A DNA stretch of 64,000 bases. It comes from Chelydra serpentina. Lineage: Eukaryota > Chordata > Testudines > Chelydridae. Of this stretch, positions 45,456-56,059 are shown piece after piece; position 1 is the first letter of the stretch; every line of letters starts with the position of its first letter. The notes below the pieces were generated by a model, which did no database searches, was not told where the DNA came from, and saw only the letters and a program-made list of their open reading frames with translations. Both the position numbers and the translations under genes were made by a program. The stretch is taken from the NCBI GenBank assembly GCA_037349315.1, contig JBAIAC010000054.1, positions 1,240,001 through 1,304,000 of the forward strand. Direction: 5' to 3'.

Positions 45456-45872
45456 TCACAGCCAGGCATTCACCTCCAAGATGCATCTGTCTCTGCCTGG
45501 GCCCCTACTCTTGACCGGAAGTCTCAAAACAACCACCACCTGCACTCCCAACTCCTTCACCCTTACTCCCAGAGCCCTGTAGTTACTTCTGATCTGCTGT
45601 GGGTCATATCTCGCGGTATCATTAGTACCCACATGGATGAGTACCATGGAGTAGTAGAGGGCCGGATTATCCCCGACAATCCCTCCGTAAGGTCTCAGAT
45701 ACGGGCCCCTGGCAGGCAGCATACCTCCCAGAATGCTGTCAGGGTGACAGATGGGTGTCTCTGTCCCCCTCAGAAGACAGACACCAATCACCACTACCCT
45801 GTGTTTCCTCCTGGGAGTGGTGGCTGCGATTCTCCCAGCCTTGGGGGTACATGTCTTCTCCTCCTCCACCAT
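45456..45872 (-). pseudogene. CR1 ORF1 esterase-like domain (remnant)
   Basis: The antisense 138-codon frame shows the SGNH/GDSL-esterase pattern of CR1 ORF1: VVVIGVCLLRGTE, where the family has G-D-S for the catalytic Ser, and LIHVGTND, a conserved block. The G-D-S is G-V-C here, so the nucleophile is lost. The domain is thought to bind lipid or act as an esterase in the ORF1 protein. The final DxLH block is not included in this frame. Confidence 0.82.
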
Positions 45873-45874
45873 TC

Positions 45875-46290
45875 CTTGAATACTGCATGTAGTACGGTCG
45901 CCCCAGCTCTAAAAAGATATATTAGAATTGGAAAAGGCACAGAGAAGGGCAACAAAAATGATTAGGGGAATGGAACAGCTTCCATATGAGGAGAGACTAA
46001 AAAGACTGGGTTTGTTCAGCCTGGAAAAGAGACAACTAAGGGGGATATGATAGAAGTCTATAAATCATGACTGGTGTGGAGAAAGTGAATAAGGAAGTGT
46101 TATTTACCCCTTCACACAACAACTAGGGGTCAACAACCCATGAAATTAATAGGCAGCAGGTTTATAACAAACAAAAGAAAGTACTTCACACAACACACAG
46201 TCACCCTATGGGACTCATTGTCAGGGGATGTCGTGAAGGCCAAAAGAATAACTGGCTTCAAAAAAGAATTAGATTGATGGACTATCCTCT
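45875..46290 (+). mobile_element. Old CR1 LINE, sense (RT end and 3' region)
   Basis: The text CCTTGAATACTGCATGTAGT, GGGCAACAAAAATGATTAGG and AAATTAATAGGCAGCAGGTT is an old CR1 subfamily read in sense. It directly abuts the antisense CR1 ending at 45870. A closely related fragment is at 58530-59018. Confidence 0.85.
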
Positions 46291-47478
46291 GGTCCATCTG
46301 GCACTCACCATTTGTCAAATTCTCGTATTGCAGCCATTTTAAAAATACCCAAGCCTGGCACTATCTCTCAAATGCAAACCTTCTTGGTATAACTGGGTAC
46401 TGCAAACAGTTAATTTTGGGTTATGCAACAATAATTAAACCATTGCAAAATCTAACTAAAGCAAACACTCCAAAGCCACTTCCAGGATCCAGGAGGCAGC
46501 GCCAGAAGCTGAGAAATGCTCTTGGAGTGCTGCTGGGTGCACTTTACACCCTGCTCACCTTTGGCACTCCCCGGATGGCCGCCTGGTTGCGCCTCAGGTG
46601 CTCCTGCCCTATTCTGCTCGCATGCACCACGGGATAGCGCATGTGGGCAAAGGGGGGATGACTGCAGCAGTAAAAAGAGACTGGTGTGCACCTGGGTTTA
46701 AAGCCACTTGTGCTCTCCCCAGGCTGTGCCTTTCTGTACTGAACCTCCTGGAGGCACAGCACAGCATCTTTGCCAAGGTGCCTGCCCTAGAGAATTTGAT
46801 CTAAATAGACAGCATACACATGAAGGGAGAGGGCAGCAATGAAAACCAGAGTGATGGAAAGGAGATGTGCAGTATTGCCAACTCTTCCCATTTTATTTTA
46901 AGTCTTGGGATGTTTGGAGTTTTCTTAAAGCCCACCTCCTGGAAGATGGTGATTATGACAGAATCTCAGCTTTTAGTTTTAAAAAAAGAATAAGTTTCTA
47001 GCCCTCATGATTGCAGAGAAGAGCTGGAAAAGATGACCTGAGTGTAACCTAATGGCTCGGTAAATAACAGACAAATAAACAGAACCCCAAATTTATCACT
47101 TTTGAAAAATCCAATGATTTTTAACCAATCTCATGATTTTCTGGGGCCTGACTCATAATTTCTGACCATTTAGGGCTGGCAATGCTGGAAACTGTGCTTC
47201 ACTCAGCCTTTAACTAGTTGGCTGTTTTAAAGGTTTTAAATATTTGTATAGACTGTTACCTATAAATACAACCACACTTTGATTTTCTAAAGCAGGAACC
47301 CTATGGGGCACAATTCTGTACAATGAGGGTGAGGTGTTGAGTTTTGTAAATAAGAACCAGAATGGGCACTCCACAAACCTGTATGCAGGAAGGGATATGA
47401 TGCTTTGGGATTATGTTGGGTTTTGTTTGCTTTTTATAACAGTGATGCCAAGTTTCTGAATCATTTTGGATGTGCACG
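46291..47478. other. Intergenic, nothing recognised
   Basis: No gene or nameable repeat is visible in this stretch. Confidence 0.5.
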
Positions 47479-47659
47479 AATGGAAGTCAACGAATGGCTA
47501 CGCAGATGGTGTCGGAGAGAAGGGTTTGGATTCTTTGACCATGGGATGCTGTTCCAAGAAGAAGGAGTGCTAGGCAGAGACGGGCTCCACCTGACGAAGA
47601 GAGGGAAGAGCATCTTTGGAAGCAGGCTGGCCAACCTAGTGAGGAGGGCTTTAAACTAG
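47479..47659 (+). pseudogene. CR1 ORF1 C-terminus, copy C
   Basis: The frame reads EVNEWLRRWC and then [12 protein letters not shown], in which D-x-x-H is the catalytic Asp/His pair of the SGNH esterase fold, and ends RRALN at the stop. The preceding Met and residues are unique flanking sequence. ORF2 starts 44 bases downstream in a different frame. Confidence 0.85.
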
Positions 47660-47703
47660 GTTCACTGGGGGAAGGAGACCAAAGCCCCGAGGTAAGTGGG
47701 GAA

Positions 47704-50364
47704 GTGGAATACCGGGAGGAAGCACAAGTAAGTGAGTGCAAGAGGGGAGGGCTCCTGCCCCATACTGGGACAGCAGGACAATCAGTGAGTTATCTTAAAT
47801 GCCTATACACAAATGCAAGAAGCCTGGGGAACAAGCAGGGAGAACTGGAAGTCCTGGCACAGTCAAGGAATTATGACGTAATTGGAATAACAGAGACTTG
47901 GTGGGATAACTCACACGATTGGAGTACTGTCATGGATGGATATAAACTGTTCAGGAAGGATAGGCAGGGCAGAAAAGGTGGGGGAGTTGCGTTGTATGTA
48001 AGAGAGCAGTATGACTGCTCAGAGCTCCAGTATGAAACTGCAGAAAAACCTGAGAGTCTCTGGATTAAATTGAGAAGTGTGAGCAACAAGGGTAATGTCG
48101 TGGTGGGAGTCTGCTACAGACCACCAGACCAGGGGGATGAGGTGGACGAGGCTTTCTTCCAGCAACTAACAGAAGTTACTAGATCACAGGCCCTGGTTCC
48201 CATGGGTGACTTTAATCACCCCGATATCTGCTGGGAGAGCAATACAGCGGTCCACAGACAATCCAGGAAGTTTTTGGAAAGTGTAGGGGACAATTTCCTG
48301 ATGCAAGTGCTGGAGGAACCAACTAGGGGAAAAGCTCTTCTTGACCTGCTGCTCACAAACAGGGAAGAAATAGTAGAGGAAGCAGTAGTGGATGGGAACC
48401 TGGGAGGCAGTGACCATGAGATGGTCGAGTTCAGGATCCTGACACAAGGAAGAAAGGAGAGCACTAGAATACAGAGCCTGGACTTCAGAAAAGCAGACTT
48501 TGACTCCCTCAGGGAACTGATGGGCATGGTCCCCTGGGAGAATAACATGAGGGGGAAAGGAGTCGAGGAAAGCTGGCTGTATTTTAAAGAAACCTTATTG
48601 AGGTTGCAGGAACAAACCATCCCGATGTGTAGAAAGAAAAGTAAATATGGCAGGCGACCAGCTTGGCTTAACAGTGAAATCCTTGCTCGTCTTAAACACA
48701 AAAAAGCAGCTTATAAGAAGTGGAAGATTGGACAAATGACCAGGGAGGAGTATAAAAATATTGTTCAGGCATGCAGGAGTGAAATTAGGAAGGCCAAATC
48801 ACACTTGGAGTTGCAGCTAGCCGGAGATGTTAGGAGTAACAAGAAGGGTTTCTTCAGGTATGTGAGCAACAAGAAGAAGGTCAAGGAAAGTGTGGGCCCC
48901 TTACTGAATGAGGGAGGGAACCTAGTGACAGAGGATGTGGAGAAAGCTAGTGTACTCAATGCTTTTTTTGCCTCTGTCTTCACAGACAAGGTCAGCTCCC
49001 AGGCGGCTGCACTCCGCAGCACGGTATGGGGAGGAGGTGACCAGCCCTCTGTGGAGAAAGAAGTAGTTCGGGACTATTTAGAAAAGCTGGACGAACACAA
49101 GTCCATGGGGCCGGATGCACTGCATCCGAGGGTGCTAAAGGAGTTGGCCGATGTGATTGCAGAGCTATTGGCCATTATCTTTGACAAATCATGGCAATCG
49201 GGGGAGGTCCCGGATGACTGGAAAAAAGCTAATGTAGTGCCCATCTTTACAAAAGGGAAGAAGGAAGATCCGGGGAACTACAGGCCAGTCAGTCTCACCT
49301 CAGTCCCTGGAAAAATCATGGAACAGGTCCTCAAGGAATCAATTCTGAACCACTTAAAGGAGGGGAAAGTGATCAGGAACAGTCAGCATGGATTCACCAA
49401 GGGCAAGTCATGCCTGACTAACCTAATTGCCTTCTATGATGAGATAACTGGCTCTGTGGATGAGGGGAAAGCAGTGGATGTGCTATTTCTTGACTTTAGC
49501 AAAGCTTTTGATACAGTCTCCCACAGTGTTCTTGCCAGCAAGTTAAAGAAGTATGGGCTGGATGAATGGACGGTAAGGTGGATAGAAAACTGGCTGGATG
49601 GTCGTGCTCAACGGGTAGTGATCAATGGCTCCATGTCTAGTTGGCAGCCGGTATCAAGTGGAGTGCCCCAAGGGTCGGTGCTGGGGCCGGTTTTGTTCAA
49701 TATCTTCATCAACGACCTGGAGGATGGTGTGGACTGCACCCTTAGCAAGTTTGCAGATGACACTAAACTGGGAGGAGTGGTTGATACGCTGGAGGGTAGG
49801 GACAGAATACAGAGGGACCTAGACAAATTAGAGGATTGGGCCAAAAGAAATCTGATGAGGTTCAACAAGGACAAGTGCAGAGTCCTGCACTTAGGACGGA
49901 AGAATCCCATGCACTGCTACAGACTAGGGACCGAATGGCTGGGCAGCAGTTCTGCAGAAAAGGACCTAGGGGTTACAGTGGACGAAAAGCTGAATATGAG
50001 TCAACAGTGTGCCCTTGTTGCCAAGAAGGCTAACGGCATTTTGGGCTGTATAAGTAGGGGCATTTCCAGCAGATCGAGGGACGTGATTATTCCCCTCTAT
50101 TCGGCACTGGTGAGGCCTCATTTGGAGTACTGTGTCCAGTTTTGGGCCCCACACTACAAAAAGGATGTGGATAAATTGGAAAGAGTCCAACGGAGGGCAA
50201 CAAAAATGATTAGGGGGCTGGAGCACATGACGTATGAGGAGAGGCTGAGGGAACTGGGATTGTTTAGTCTGCAGAAGAGAAGAGTGAGGGGGGATTTGAT
50301 AGCTGCTTTCAACTACCTAAAAGGGGTTCCAAAGAGGATGGATCTAGACTTTTCTCAGTGGTAG
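47704..50364 (+). pseudogene. CR1 ORF2 (endonuclease and reverse transcriptase), copy C
   Basis: The frame is open for 886 codons. The endonuclease motifs are all present: [26 protein letters not shown] (catalytic Glu), [12 protein letters not shown] and [10 protein letters not shown]. The RT follows with [23 protein letters not shown] and FADDTKLGG. The C-terminus is broken: the G-run at 50323-50326 has four G where copies A and B have five, so the last ~65 residues fall into another frame (50358-50552). Two unusual changes are AELLAIIF (Pro to Leu) and VPIFTKGKK (Lys to Thr). Confidence 0.93.
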
Positions 50365-50645
50365 AAGACGACAGAACAAGGAGTAATGGTCTCAAGTTGC
50401 AGAGGGGGAGGTTTAGGTTGGATATTAGGAAAAACTTTTTCACTAGTAGGGTGGTGAAGCACTGGAATGGGTTACCTAGGGAGGTGGTGGAATCTCCTTC
50501 CTTAGAGGTTTTTAAGGTCAGGCTTGACAAAGCCCTGGCTGGGATGATGTAGTTGGGGTTGGTCCTGCTTTGAGCAGGGGGTTGGACTAGATGACCTCCT
50601 GAGGTCCCTTCCAACCCTGAGATTCTATGATTCTATGATTCTATG

Positions 50646-51353
50646 CAGTGTGCAACTGGTAGGAAACAGGCCAGAGTGGGGTAGGCCTGCAGTTCTGTTG
50701 GTTTTGGTGCTTGTTTATCAGCATTTTAAAAGAAGCAAAATATTAAAACACAGAGTTAAATAACAGGCAGGTGGTTTTGCTTAAAATTATTTTTAAATGT
50801 CTTAAATATCTTGTACAATTTGGGAAATTGCACAGTCTTCAAAATTGTCCAGTGAAGAATCACTCGGCCCTTCTTTTAAAAATCCTCAAAGGTTCTTTTA
50901 TAATCTCTTGCTTTGCTTGGGTATTTGTGTATCTCTGTAATCTGTGTCTGTGTTTGTCTGCATAACATGAAGAAGAAACTATTCCTGCTCAGCTTCACCA
51001 TAGCTATGCCATGCATCAGCTATCTATTTGTTTCCAACAAACAGAGAGAAATGGTCCATGTCTGGGAATCTAATCTCAACACAGATTGTTGAGTGTATAC
51101 AATGCTTTAAAACCTGTCATGAGGTAGTTAAACACAGAGAAAGGGAATAATAAATAACACCCAAAGGAAAAAAGAGGTTTGTGATGCTGCATAGACCCCT
51201 AATCATCACAAGAGAAAGACACATATAAAGAGGACAGGCAAAGCAGAGCAATAATCGGGAGGAGCAGGAGTGGCTAGCTAGTGGCACTGATTTGCTCCAA
51301 ATGTAACTCTGTATGCAGCCCTCCAGGGAACAAAGCGCAAAGGTGAAATCTCT
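50646..51353. other. Intergenic, nothing recognised
   Basis: No gene is visible. The sequence is AT-rich with only short frames. Confidence 0.5.
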
Positions 51354-52305
51354 ATTCCTGAGGGAATTCTGTGCCACTGCACAATGCAGAATTTTGCAGA
51401 AATTAACGTTGTGCGTGCAGAATTTCCTTCCCCCCACAGAAATTGGCTGCAGTGCTGCTAGCTGCCACTGAACCTGACAGAGCGCAGTTTGCACATAGAA
51501 GACACTGCTGGGGGCGGGAGGGGGGAGGGAGCTAGAGGGTTCCTGGCAGCTGCTGTTCCCAGCATGCCCTGAGGGAAGGAGACGGCAGGACACAGGACAC
51601 TCCATGCAAACCTGGGACCGAGCATCAGGCTGTTTCTCCCTCTGGATCCCTGGGCTCTGGGGGAATGGGGTGCGGGTTTCTGGGCCAGGGCCCCCCCACA
51701 GCTGGGATCTGGAGGGGAGGGGATGCGGGTATCTGGGCAAGTGGGGGACCCACGGCTAGGCTCTGGGGGGGAGGGGGAAGGGTATCTGGGTTGGGGGGGT
51801 CCCATGGGTGGGCTCTAGGGAGGAACAGGGTGCAGGTATCTGGGCCAGGAGGGCCCATGGCTTGGCTCAGTGGGGAGGAGGGAGTGCAGGTATTTCAACT
51901 GGGGCCCCCCGCAGCTGGACTCTGGAGGGGAGAGGGTTGGGATGTATTGGCTGGGATGGGCCCCATGGCTGAGCTCTGAGGGGGAGGGGTTGTGGGTGTC
52001 TGGCCACTCGGCTGGGCTCTGGGGGGAAGGAGGCAGAGAAACAGGACTGGGTTGTCATAGGGTTGTTTTTAACGCTCTACTCCTTGGGGAATTTTTGTGT
52101 GTGTCTGTAGTGTTACAGACATACTTGCTGACAGGTATTTTGAAATAAATTACCAAAATAATTGAAACTGGCATGATTATGTAGTCTTATTTTGACAAAT
52201 AAAATTTACAGAATTTTGCAACATTTTAAAATATTGTGCACAGAATTTTAATATTTTTGGCACCGAATTTCAATTTTTTTGGCACAGAATGCCCCCACAA
52301 ATAAA
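51354..52305. mobile_element. Nonautonomous DNA element with a minisatellite core
   Basis: GAGGGAATTCTGTGCCACTG at the left and TTTGGCACAGAATGCCCCCA at the right are inverted, and further CAGAATTT motifs occur near both ends. The core, about 51690-52030, is a GC-rich tandem repeat of seven or so diverged units of 50-58 bp, each with a GCTGGGCTCTGG-like block. No transposase is visible and the superfamily is unclear. Confidence 0.65.
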
Positions 52306-52569
52306 TCTCACCAGCCCTTCAGGGGCCTGATCAGAGAGACGCAAATGCCACACAGACGGGCTGAAACATTGCCAAAAGCTTAACTAAAACAGTGACACCT
52401 ACTGGCTAGTCAAATTGGCTACAATTGATTTTGTGGGTGCCCAGCATGTTGTCAAATCAAGCCCGTTTTTGTCTGTTAGATGGAGATAACAAAATGTACC
52501 CATGCATCACAGCTTGAGGGTGTGAGAATTAATGATAGGTATTGTTTTTAAAGAGCCTTCAGAAATGTA

Positions 52570-52690
52570 GAGATAAAGATTCATAGAATTTAAGGCCAGA
52601 AGGAACTTTTCTGATAATTTAATCTAACCTGCCAGAGGCCATGGGATTTCACCCAGAAATTCCTGCAATGGAGGGAAGTATTCTTCCCTA
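52570..52690 (-). mobile_element. Old CR1 3' end fragment, antisense
   Basis: ATTCATAGAATTTAAGGCCA and CAGAAGGAAC, then TTTAATCTAACCTGCC, match an old CR1 3' end read backwards. Confidence 0.65.
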
Positions 52691-54071
52691 CTATGTAAGT
52701 GACTGCTGCTGAACTAGCTCATAGACATATGCTGCAGAAGGGCATAATAGCTATTTATTTACATCACCAAGACTTGAAGCCATTACTGCCTGTGGTAAAT
52801 TCATGTGCAGAAGCTGATATTTTTCTGAAAATTCATGAATTACAGCCTGGGGTAAAGGGTTGCCATTTCCTTCAAGTGAAATAAACGTTTTTATGGCAAT
52901 AATTATTGATTTTACAGATAAATGTTGCAGTTTTTGCAACCAAAAAGGCCATTTTACAGGAGAAAAATGCTGAAGTGGTTTCCCACCATTGAGCCTGATG
53001 TTCCTCACACTTACAGTGGATTAAAGAGAGAGCAACTCCATTAACACCAGCAGAGTTTCACCAGTGTAAAAAGAGTGGGAGTGAATGGAGAATCAGATTA
53101 GTTGCATGGAAAAACTGCCGTTAATTTGTATGAAGAATTTCAGGCAGGAATGGAAAATGATTTGCCTTTTTGTGGCCAGATAAACAGGTGATGTTTTTAA
53201 CTAGTGATCATGTATTCTTTTCTTTATTATTGTGTCAAAATAATTCAAATGACAGAAAACTGTGCATATCCCAAGGAGTTTATCTTTTAGGTGCGTGAGG
53301 CGTGTGGACTGCAGGACGTGAAGAGCAGGAGGTCCTGGGTTAGCAGTCTGGATGGTAATTAGAATCTCTCTGCAGGGATTTCACCTTTTCATTCTTATAC
53401 AGTTAATGGACACATGGATTTATTTCTGTTTAGTGGGGATGAGGCTAAGCTGTGGTGTTTGGACCACATTTATTATTAAATATAATAAATTTGGATCTAC
53501 ATGCCACTCTTACAATACTTCATACTGAAAACTCTCCACCAGCACTGAGACCTTATGGCAGCTCCTGGTTTTGAGCAGTGATCGGCTAATGTGTTTACAG
53601 AGGTAACCGGTTGGGAGTTAGGGTCCTGGGTGAAAGGAGGCAGGGAAGGTGACTCCGGAGGTTGGAGGACCTGGGAGCCATTCTGGTGAAGTGGTCGTTC
53701 CCTTGTTAGGGTTTGAGTGTGTGTCTCTCTGCCCCTAATACAACAAAGAGTTCAAACCCACTGGGGCAGATTCTGTCCCAGCTGAGACCCCTTTATTCTA
53801 CTGTGGGGCCAGAAGTGCTCCCTGGCATAGGCATCCCTACACTGTCTCACATACACAGGACCCTGTGTGTGTGCGCCGGTATAAAGGAGTGCTGGGGGAG
53901 TGGTTGAAGTGGGAGGGGGCATGGAACAGCCAAAGGGTGGCTGTGAGGAAGCTCAGCCCCTTGTCCAGGAAAACCCCCCACACTTCCTGTTGAGATGCTG
54001 GAAGCTCTTAGCTGTCACTGAACTTAACTGGAGGTGAGAGCACTCAATGCTTTGCAAGGCCAGGCCCTTGA
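52691..54071. other. Intergenic, nothing recognised
   Basis: No gene or repeat that I can name is present in this 1.4-kb stretch. Confidence 0.5.
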
Positions 54072-55672
54072 GGTATGTCTACACTGCAAAAAAAGAAAGA
54101 AAAAAAAGAAGCAGCTAACTTGAGTTAAAATAGTAATGAAGACACAAAACTCAATTTTTAAATTTGAGTTAGCAGCTCTGGTCACAGCCTAAAGCTAACC
54201 CCAGTTAAGAACACACCCTTGTTTGTGTAAGGGGACTGTTATCCCCTTACTAACATTCAGAGCTCCCAGGGGCAATGGGGAGAGGCCAATGCTCCAGGTC
54301 AGCTCTGATTGACAGGGCGGGCAGGCGAATCAGGGAGTCAGGAGGTCAGGGTGGATCCCGTCCTCCGTGTGAGCTGAAGTTGCCTGAGTCAGAGTGAGTG
54401 GGGCTGAGCTGAGGAGAGGCCAGAGCTGAGCTGGGCCAGATCCAGAGGGGCCAGAAAAGCAGCCCAGTGAGACAGACCTGCCCTGGGAGCAGAGGTGCAA
54501 CCCCAGATCCAGAGCACAGCCCAGGGAGACAGACCTGCCCTGGGGGTAGAAGCTGCAGCAGCCCGAGCCAGAGGGGCCAGGGCAGCAGCCCAGGCAGCTG
54601 GAGGCAGAGCAGCAGCAGCCGTGCTGGGGCAGAGGAGCTGGAGCTGAGGCAGAGGGTGGAGCTGGGGCTGGAGCAGTCCGGAGCCGGGTGCGGGGAGCAG
54701 CTGGGGAGAGCGAGGGGACCCTGGGCAGTGGGCCAAGCACAGGGAGACGCCTCAGCCAAGAGGCCCTGCGGGCCAGACTTGCAGGGGGAATCTAAACCCC
54801 GACGGGGCGAGGGCGACGCTGGGAAGAAGGGTCCTGCCACCCAGAGCCTGCGAGCGTGTGGCCACCGCCAGAGCAAGTGTCCGACCCACAGCGTCCCTGC
54901 AGCACAGCCAGGGCCTGAGAAGGAGCCTGGGACTTGCGAAGGAACAGACTGAACTGCCCTGACATTGCAGAGACACTGTTGTGATGTTCCCTGCCACAGA
55001 GCGGGGTGATGTGTTTTCATTAGCCTTTCCCATTTCTCCTTATTCCTGTTAAAAATTAATTGTTAATTAAATAATTTGCATTTGCTTTGAATTGTATGCA
55101 GTGATCAGTGGGTCAGGGAAGCATCCTGTTCAGAGAGAGTACCCCGGAGTGGGGACACCCTAGCCCCTGACCTAGGTGACCACAGCAAGGTTGGGGGTCG
55201 AGCCCCCCAGGAATCCTGGGCCCAGCCTTGTTGGGGTTACGAGGACTCTGCCAGACAGAAGAGTGCAAGGGGAGTCCTCGAGGGCAGGGAGGCCTCTGGG
55301 GTAAAGGAGGTGGGAGCGAGGACTGAGATCCTTCCACTAGCCCATTTCACCGGGGTAGTGCAGAGACGAGGAAAGTTCCCCACAATAGCGGGACTATTCC
55401 CCCGCTTACATTTGCAAGTGCACTTCATTTCATTGGAAGCGGTAGTGTGACTAGTGCAGGCACGCATATCTGTGCTAGCACAGGTCACAACAGTAGTGTA
55501 GATAGACGTGGCAACATGGACTTCAGGCTAGCCATGAGAGTACAACTTGTTGAAGGCCCTGCCTATATACTGTGGTTGCTAGCCTGGGCTGAAGCCCAGG
55601 CCACCGCATCTCCAGTACTACTGTTGCCTGTCTTAGCTAGATCACATTATCCCTTGCAGAGCAGACATACCC
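54072..55672. mobile_element. Harbinger-type MITE carrying a solo LTR
   Basis: AGGTATGTCTACACTGC at the left is inverted as GCAGAGCAGACATACCCT at the right. Without the LTR at 54226-55410 the element is about 410 bp. The ends match the Harbinger-type motif found at 3717, 30186 and 38110. Confidence 0.72.
54226..55410. mobile_element. Solo LTR, 1185 bp, with 4-bp target duplication
   Basis: The element begins TGTAAGGGGA and ends TCCCCCGCTTACA, which are short inverted TG...CA ends, and TTTG flanks both sides (54222-54225, 55411-55414). The left 700 bp are rich in GC repeats. An AT-rich part with ATTAAA near 55065 could serve for polyadenylation. No gag or pol lies nearby, so recombination between two LTRs probably removed the interior. 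The Ty3/gypsy assignment is a guess from the 4-bp duplication and general style. The long frames at 54330-55020 are inside this LTR and are not genes. Confidence 0.82.
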
Positions 55673-55867
55673 TTACAGAGCATTAGGTTGGAGGCTGGCA
55701 TTTACTACTGTGAAAGTCAGAGGCCCAAGGTGAATTCCCCCGTGGGACTGAGCTGCAGGAAGGGGCGGCAGCATAGGTTAGAATATTAACGGTATTTCCT
55801 GGGAGAAATAGGTGCAGCTCCTACCCGTTTCAAAAGCCCTGCACCCAGAGAGCAGATTTCACAGGTG

Positions 55868-56048
55868 TAGGGTGACCAGATGTCCCGATAAAATCGGGAC
55901 CGTCCCGATTTTTCATCTTTTGTCCTGCGTCCCGACCGGTGCTTGGTCAGGACGCCTTTTGTCCCGATTTCCGGTCTTCCGGTTTTTTTTGCTCAACACC
56001 TTCCGGCGGGAAGTCCCGATTTTCGGGTCTTCTCATCTGGTCGCCCTA
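55868..56048. mobile_element. hAT-type MITE (TAGGGTGACCAG family), longer member
   Basis: The left end is TAGGGTGACCAGATGTCCCG and the right end CATCTGGTCGCCCTA. CACAGGTG (55860-55867) and CACAGCTG (56049-56056) are the flanking duplication with one mismatch. The inside has several inverted TCCCGAT/ATCGGGA motifs. It shares its ends with 18324-18447. Confidence 0.88.
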
Positions 56049-56059
56049 CACAGCTGGCC

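Larger units (their letters stand above)
41045..45870 (-). mobile_element. CR1 LINE antisense, composite with three nested insertions
   Basis: One antisense CR1 reaches from the RT C-terminus (41045) through RT, endonuclease and spacer into ORF1 (45870). It is interrupted by a Tigger-like element (41353-42412), a tortoise SINE (44078-44261) and a hAT MITE (44361-44762). On each side of every insertion the CR1 text joins smoothly. Open pieces (42718-42966, 43472-44011 on the - strand) show [19 protein letters not shown] and [17 protein letters not shown] but no continuous frame remains. Confidence 0.88.
47479..50645 (+). mobile_element. CR1 LINE, copy C, most complete in the window
   Basis: The copy contains the end of ORF1, the whole ORF2 and the 3' UTR with ATTCTATG repeats to 50645. 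It is 5'-truncated within ORF1, with the junction near 47479. It is nearly identical to copies A and B over their shared length. This copy carries the features a mobile CR1 needs apart from a full ORF1 and one base lost near the ORF2 end. Confidence 0.95.

Noticed and set aside
371..50614. Antisense frames over CR1 copies (for example 371-859, 1766-2068, 48216-48701)
   Set aside because: They are shadows of the CR1 ORF2 and recur identically at each copy.
54330..55020. Open frames of 93-224 codons on both strands
   Set aside because: They lie inside the GC-rich part of a solo LTR, overlap each other and have no domains.
1..56000. Exons of PNPLA7 or other NSMF neighbours
   Set aside because: PNPLA7 lies upstream of NSMF in human, but I found no patatin or cyclic-nucleotide-binding exon here.
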